64,000 nt of DNA from Pseudomonadota bacterium (GTDB lineage: Bacteria; Pseudomonadota; Gammaproteobacteria; Steroidobacterales; Woeseiaceae). Location: assembly GCA_022563505.1 (NCBI GenBank), contig JADFNG010000002.1, positions 1-64,000 of the forward strand. Direction: 5' to 3'. Below, one piece after another: positions 62,171 through 64,000 of the stretch. The notes beneath the pieces were generated by a model. It worked only from the letters and a program-made list of their open reading frames with translations, searched no databases and had not been told where the DNA came from. The translations under genes and the position numbers were made by a program. Every line of letters starts with the position of its first letter. The first letter of the stretch is position 1.

Positions 62171-64000
62171 CTAGCGCAGCCTCGCCGCAAGCCCTGTCAG
62201 CGTTTCAACCAGTCCGGCGCGACGCCGTTTCGTGATTGCATCGCCATCGCCCTCACCTAAAGTCGCCGCCATCGATTCCAGTCTTGTGGCCAAACCCGTA
62301 TCGAGTGAGCCCTCCTCAAGCAACAATGCTGTTCGGTCCAGCTGTTCGGTCAAGCTGCCTGCGAACGACTTCGACAGCGCCTCGCTGCGCTCCAGCTGGT
62401 CCACATACACCCGCGCCACCACCGGCTCCGCCGGCCAGGTCACGCGAAACTGTTGTTGCGGATTGAATACGTCGCTCTGGTTCGCGATGAGCGCCGCCGC
62501 AAGCTCGTTTTCGGTAAGGTACTCGCTGGGGACCAGCGCCAGCACGTCCAGTCCGCGCGCGATCTCGGTGCCATAGATCTTGCCTCTGTACCAGTAAGAC
62601 GACCAAAACCCGCCGAGGATCAGATGCTCCTCATGAATGGGACCGCGATCAAAGTAGGCGATCTCGACGGGGTTGGCCGAGTCGGTGAAGTCGATTACCG
62701 AAATGCCTCCCTGGTACCAGGACTGAACGAAAATATCACGTCCCGGAACCGGCACGATGGAGCCGTTGTGCGCCACGCAGTTTTCCTGTTCGACCTGTGG
62801 CACCGGCAGCTTGTAGTAGCTGCGGAACTCCAGCTTGCCATCGACGATGTCATAAATCGCATCCGCACCCCAGTCTCTCCGGTCATAGGTCCGACAACGT
62901 GGCCGACTGCCGCCGCCCCACTCGTCAGTAAATATAACTTTGCTGCCGTCATTATTGAACGTCGCCGAATGCCAGTAGGCAAAACCCGCATCAACAACTT
63001 CGTCTATGCGCTGCGGATGCAGGGGATCGGAGATGTCGAAAATGATGCCATTGCCCGAACATGCCCCGGCAGCGATGCCGCGCTCGGGATAGACAGTGAT
63101 ATCGTGGCATTGATTGGTCTGATTGGTCTCCTGTGTTTCGTCACCATGGTCGCCACCTTGCCACAGGCCGGCCAGCCTGCCTGTCTCCGGATCCGCGAAC
63201 ACTGCCGGGCTGTCGACGATGCGCGCTTTGGACGGATCGTCAACAGGAATCTCGATAACGTCGATGCGGAACAACGCCGTTCGTTCATCGCCTGGCTTAT
63301 TGCCGACGCAGCCTTCCAGTTCCTCGCCTTCGCGTATGGAAGACGTGCCCGAGTTGTAAACGATGATCTTGCCGTCCTCGCCCGGTCCGGAGACGATCGA
63401 ATGCGTGTGCGAACCGCGACAGGTCTGGACCTGGCCCACTTGCACCGGCCGTGCAATGTCGCTGATATCAAAGATGCGCAAGCCGCGGAAGCGCTCGGTG
63501 CTGACATCCTCGTCAACGCCCTGAAGTCCGCAATCAACGCGACCGCGGGTCTGTTCCACCGACATGAGCAGAAGATCACCGACGATAGAGATGTCGCCCT
63601 GCCCGCCCGGGCAGACTATCGAGCTGAAAAGTTTCGGCACGCCATCTGCCTGCAATTGGTAGACGTTGAAACCGTGGTAGCTGCCGATCACCATCTTGTC
63701 GCCGGAGAAAGCCATGTCAGTGTTGGAGAAGCTCAGCAACGGCGAGCGCTCGCCCCACTCAGTGTCATCAATACTTTGGCCGTCGTCATCGTCATTGGCC
63801 GACTCGTCAGAATCTTCCCTGGGCTTGGCCGGTGGCAGACCGGCGGGGTTCTCCGGATCGAAGAAACCGGGCGGCTTGGGTAGCGTCGCCACCAGTTCCA
63901 TATTCATCAGCGCCTGGCCGGCATCGTGAAATCCTGGCTCCAGTCCGGCGCGGGGATCAGAGGACAGACTCACCAGCAGCGCATTCATGCGCTCGACTTC
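62171..64000 (-). CDS. LVIVD-repeat propeller protein (partial, N-terminus outside window)
   Basis: At least 609 residues; the frame is open through the right edge (GAAGTCGAGCGC before the ATG at 63988), and a signal peptide is expected further upstream. Blades include FRGLRIFDISDIARPVQV, GIIFDISDPLHPQRIDEV and SVIDFTDSANPVEIAYF. Cys pairs (CGLQG, CVGNK, CRTYD) suggest disulfides outside the cytoplasm. The C-terminal 110 residues are an alpha-helical tail. It is a second LVIVD protein in the window; the function is unknown. Confidence 0.82.
   Translation of the reverse strand, partial: EVERMNALLVSLSSDPRAGLEPGFHDAGQALMNMELVATLPKPPGFFDPENPAGLPPAKPREDSDESANDDDDGQSIDDTEWGERSPLLSFSNTDMAFSGDKMVIGSYHGFNVYQLQADGVPKLFSSIVCPGGQGDISIVGDLLLMSVEQTRGRVDCGLQGVDEDVSTERFRGLRIFDISDIARPVQVGQVQTCRGSHTHSIVSGPGEDGKIIVYNSGTSSIREGEELEGCVGNKPGDERTALFRIDVIEIPVDDPSKARIVDSPAVFADPETGRLAGLWQGGDHGDETQETNQTNQCHDITVYPERGIAAGACSGNGIIFDISDPLHPQRIDEVVDAGFAYWHSATFNNDGSKVIFTDEWGGGSRPRCRTYDRRDWGADAIYDIVDGKLEFRSYYKLPVPQVEQENCVAHNGSIVPVPGRDIFVQSWYQGGISVIDFTDSANPVEIAYFDRGPIHEEHLILGGFWSSYWYRGKIYGTEIARGLDVLALVPSEYLTENELAAALIANQSDVFNPQQQFRVTWPAEPVVARVYVDQLERSEALSKSFAGSLTEQLDRTALLLEEGSLDTGLATRLESMAATLGEGDGDAITKRRRAGLVETLTGLAARLR

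Noticed and set aside
62453-63883. 476-aa plus-strand ORF opposite the LVIVD gene
   Set aside because: The minus strand encodes a clear LVIVD propeller; the plus-strand translation has no recognisable domain.

Overview
This window looks like chromosome of a heterotrophic, probably marine, gammaproteobacterium. I judge this from protein style only: a TonB receptor, TRAP and tripartite tricarboxylate (TTT) transporters, LVIVD/FG-GAP propeller proteins and Tat-exported flavin and molybdenum enzymes. The lineage was not tested. Genes are dense and mostly on the minus strand. I saw no rRNA, tRNA, CRISPR array, insertion sequence or prophage. Both edge genes are cut: a hydroxyisobutyrate-dehydrogenase-like gene at the left and an LVIVD propeller gene at the right.

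Layout. 1-4 kb: partial HIBADH-like gene, TSUP (sulfite-exporter-type) permease, LacI regulator, a SuyB/SuyA-like (sulfolactate sulfo-lyase) pair and a divergent GntR-UTRA regulator over a perfect palindrome. 4.8-13.5 kb: exported amidohydrolase, CocE-type hydrolase, an exported flavoprotein with a C-terminal two-heme tail, a GPH-type symporter, an MFS exporter-like gene and a lipoprotein alpha/beta hydrolase. 13.6-20.9 kb: operon Gfo/Idh oxidoreductase - creatininase family - cupin - 2-hydroxyacid dehydrogenase - TctC - fused TctA/TctB, with a divergent FadR-type GntR. 20.9-30 kb: TonB receptor, AraC regulator, and GST - glutathionyl-hydroquinone reductase - TctC - fused TctA/TctB. 30-40.6 kb: FG-GAP cytochrome, LVIVD protein, and an operon of ThDP enzyme - enoyl-CoA hydratase - HIBADH - IorA/IorB molybdenum hydroxylase, with a divergent fumarylpyruvate-hydrolase-like gene. 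40.6-43.2 kb: Tat flavin oxidoreductase plus pentaheme cytochrome c. 43.2-54 kb: one long minus-strand operon (M24-fold protein, aldehyde dehydrogenase, fused E1, VOC protein, E2, TRAP DctP-Q-M, second LacI). 54-60 kb: an exported redox cluster (propeller, cytochrome c/cupredoxin, DsbD-like membrane protein, propeller, SCO1). 60-64 kb: alpha/beta hydrolase, AhpD-like protein, LVIVD protein.

The strongest signal is regulatory. Nine near-identical 14-bp LacI-type operators (TGCAA-WCG-TTTGCA and close variants, centred on CG) occur in the window, all intergenic. They sit next to the TonB receptor, exported hydrolases, exported flavin/heme enzymes, the TRAP/2-oxoacid dehydrogenase operon and the redox propeller cluster. 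Two paralogous LacI proteins are encoded here, and the operators fall into subclasses. I read this as one catabolic regulon for an unidentified substrate: outer-membrane uptake, periplasmic hydrolysis and oxidation into c-type cytochromes, then carboxylate import and cytoplasmic oxidation. The substrate is not determined. The sulfolactate-type lyase, the permease of the sulfite-exporter family and the LigF-like GST are clues pointing to organosulfonate and/or aromatic compounds.
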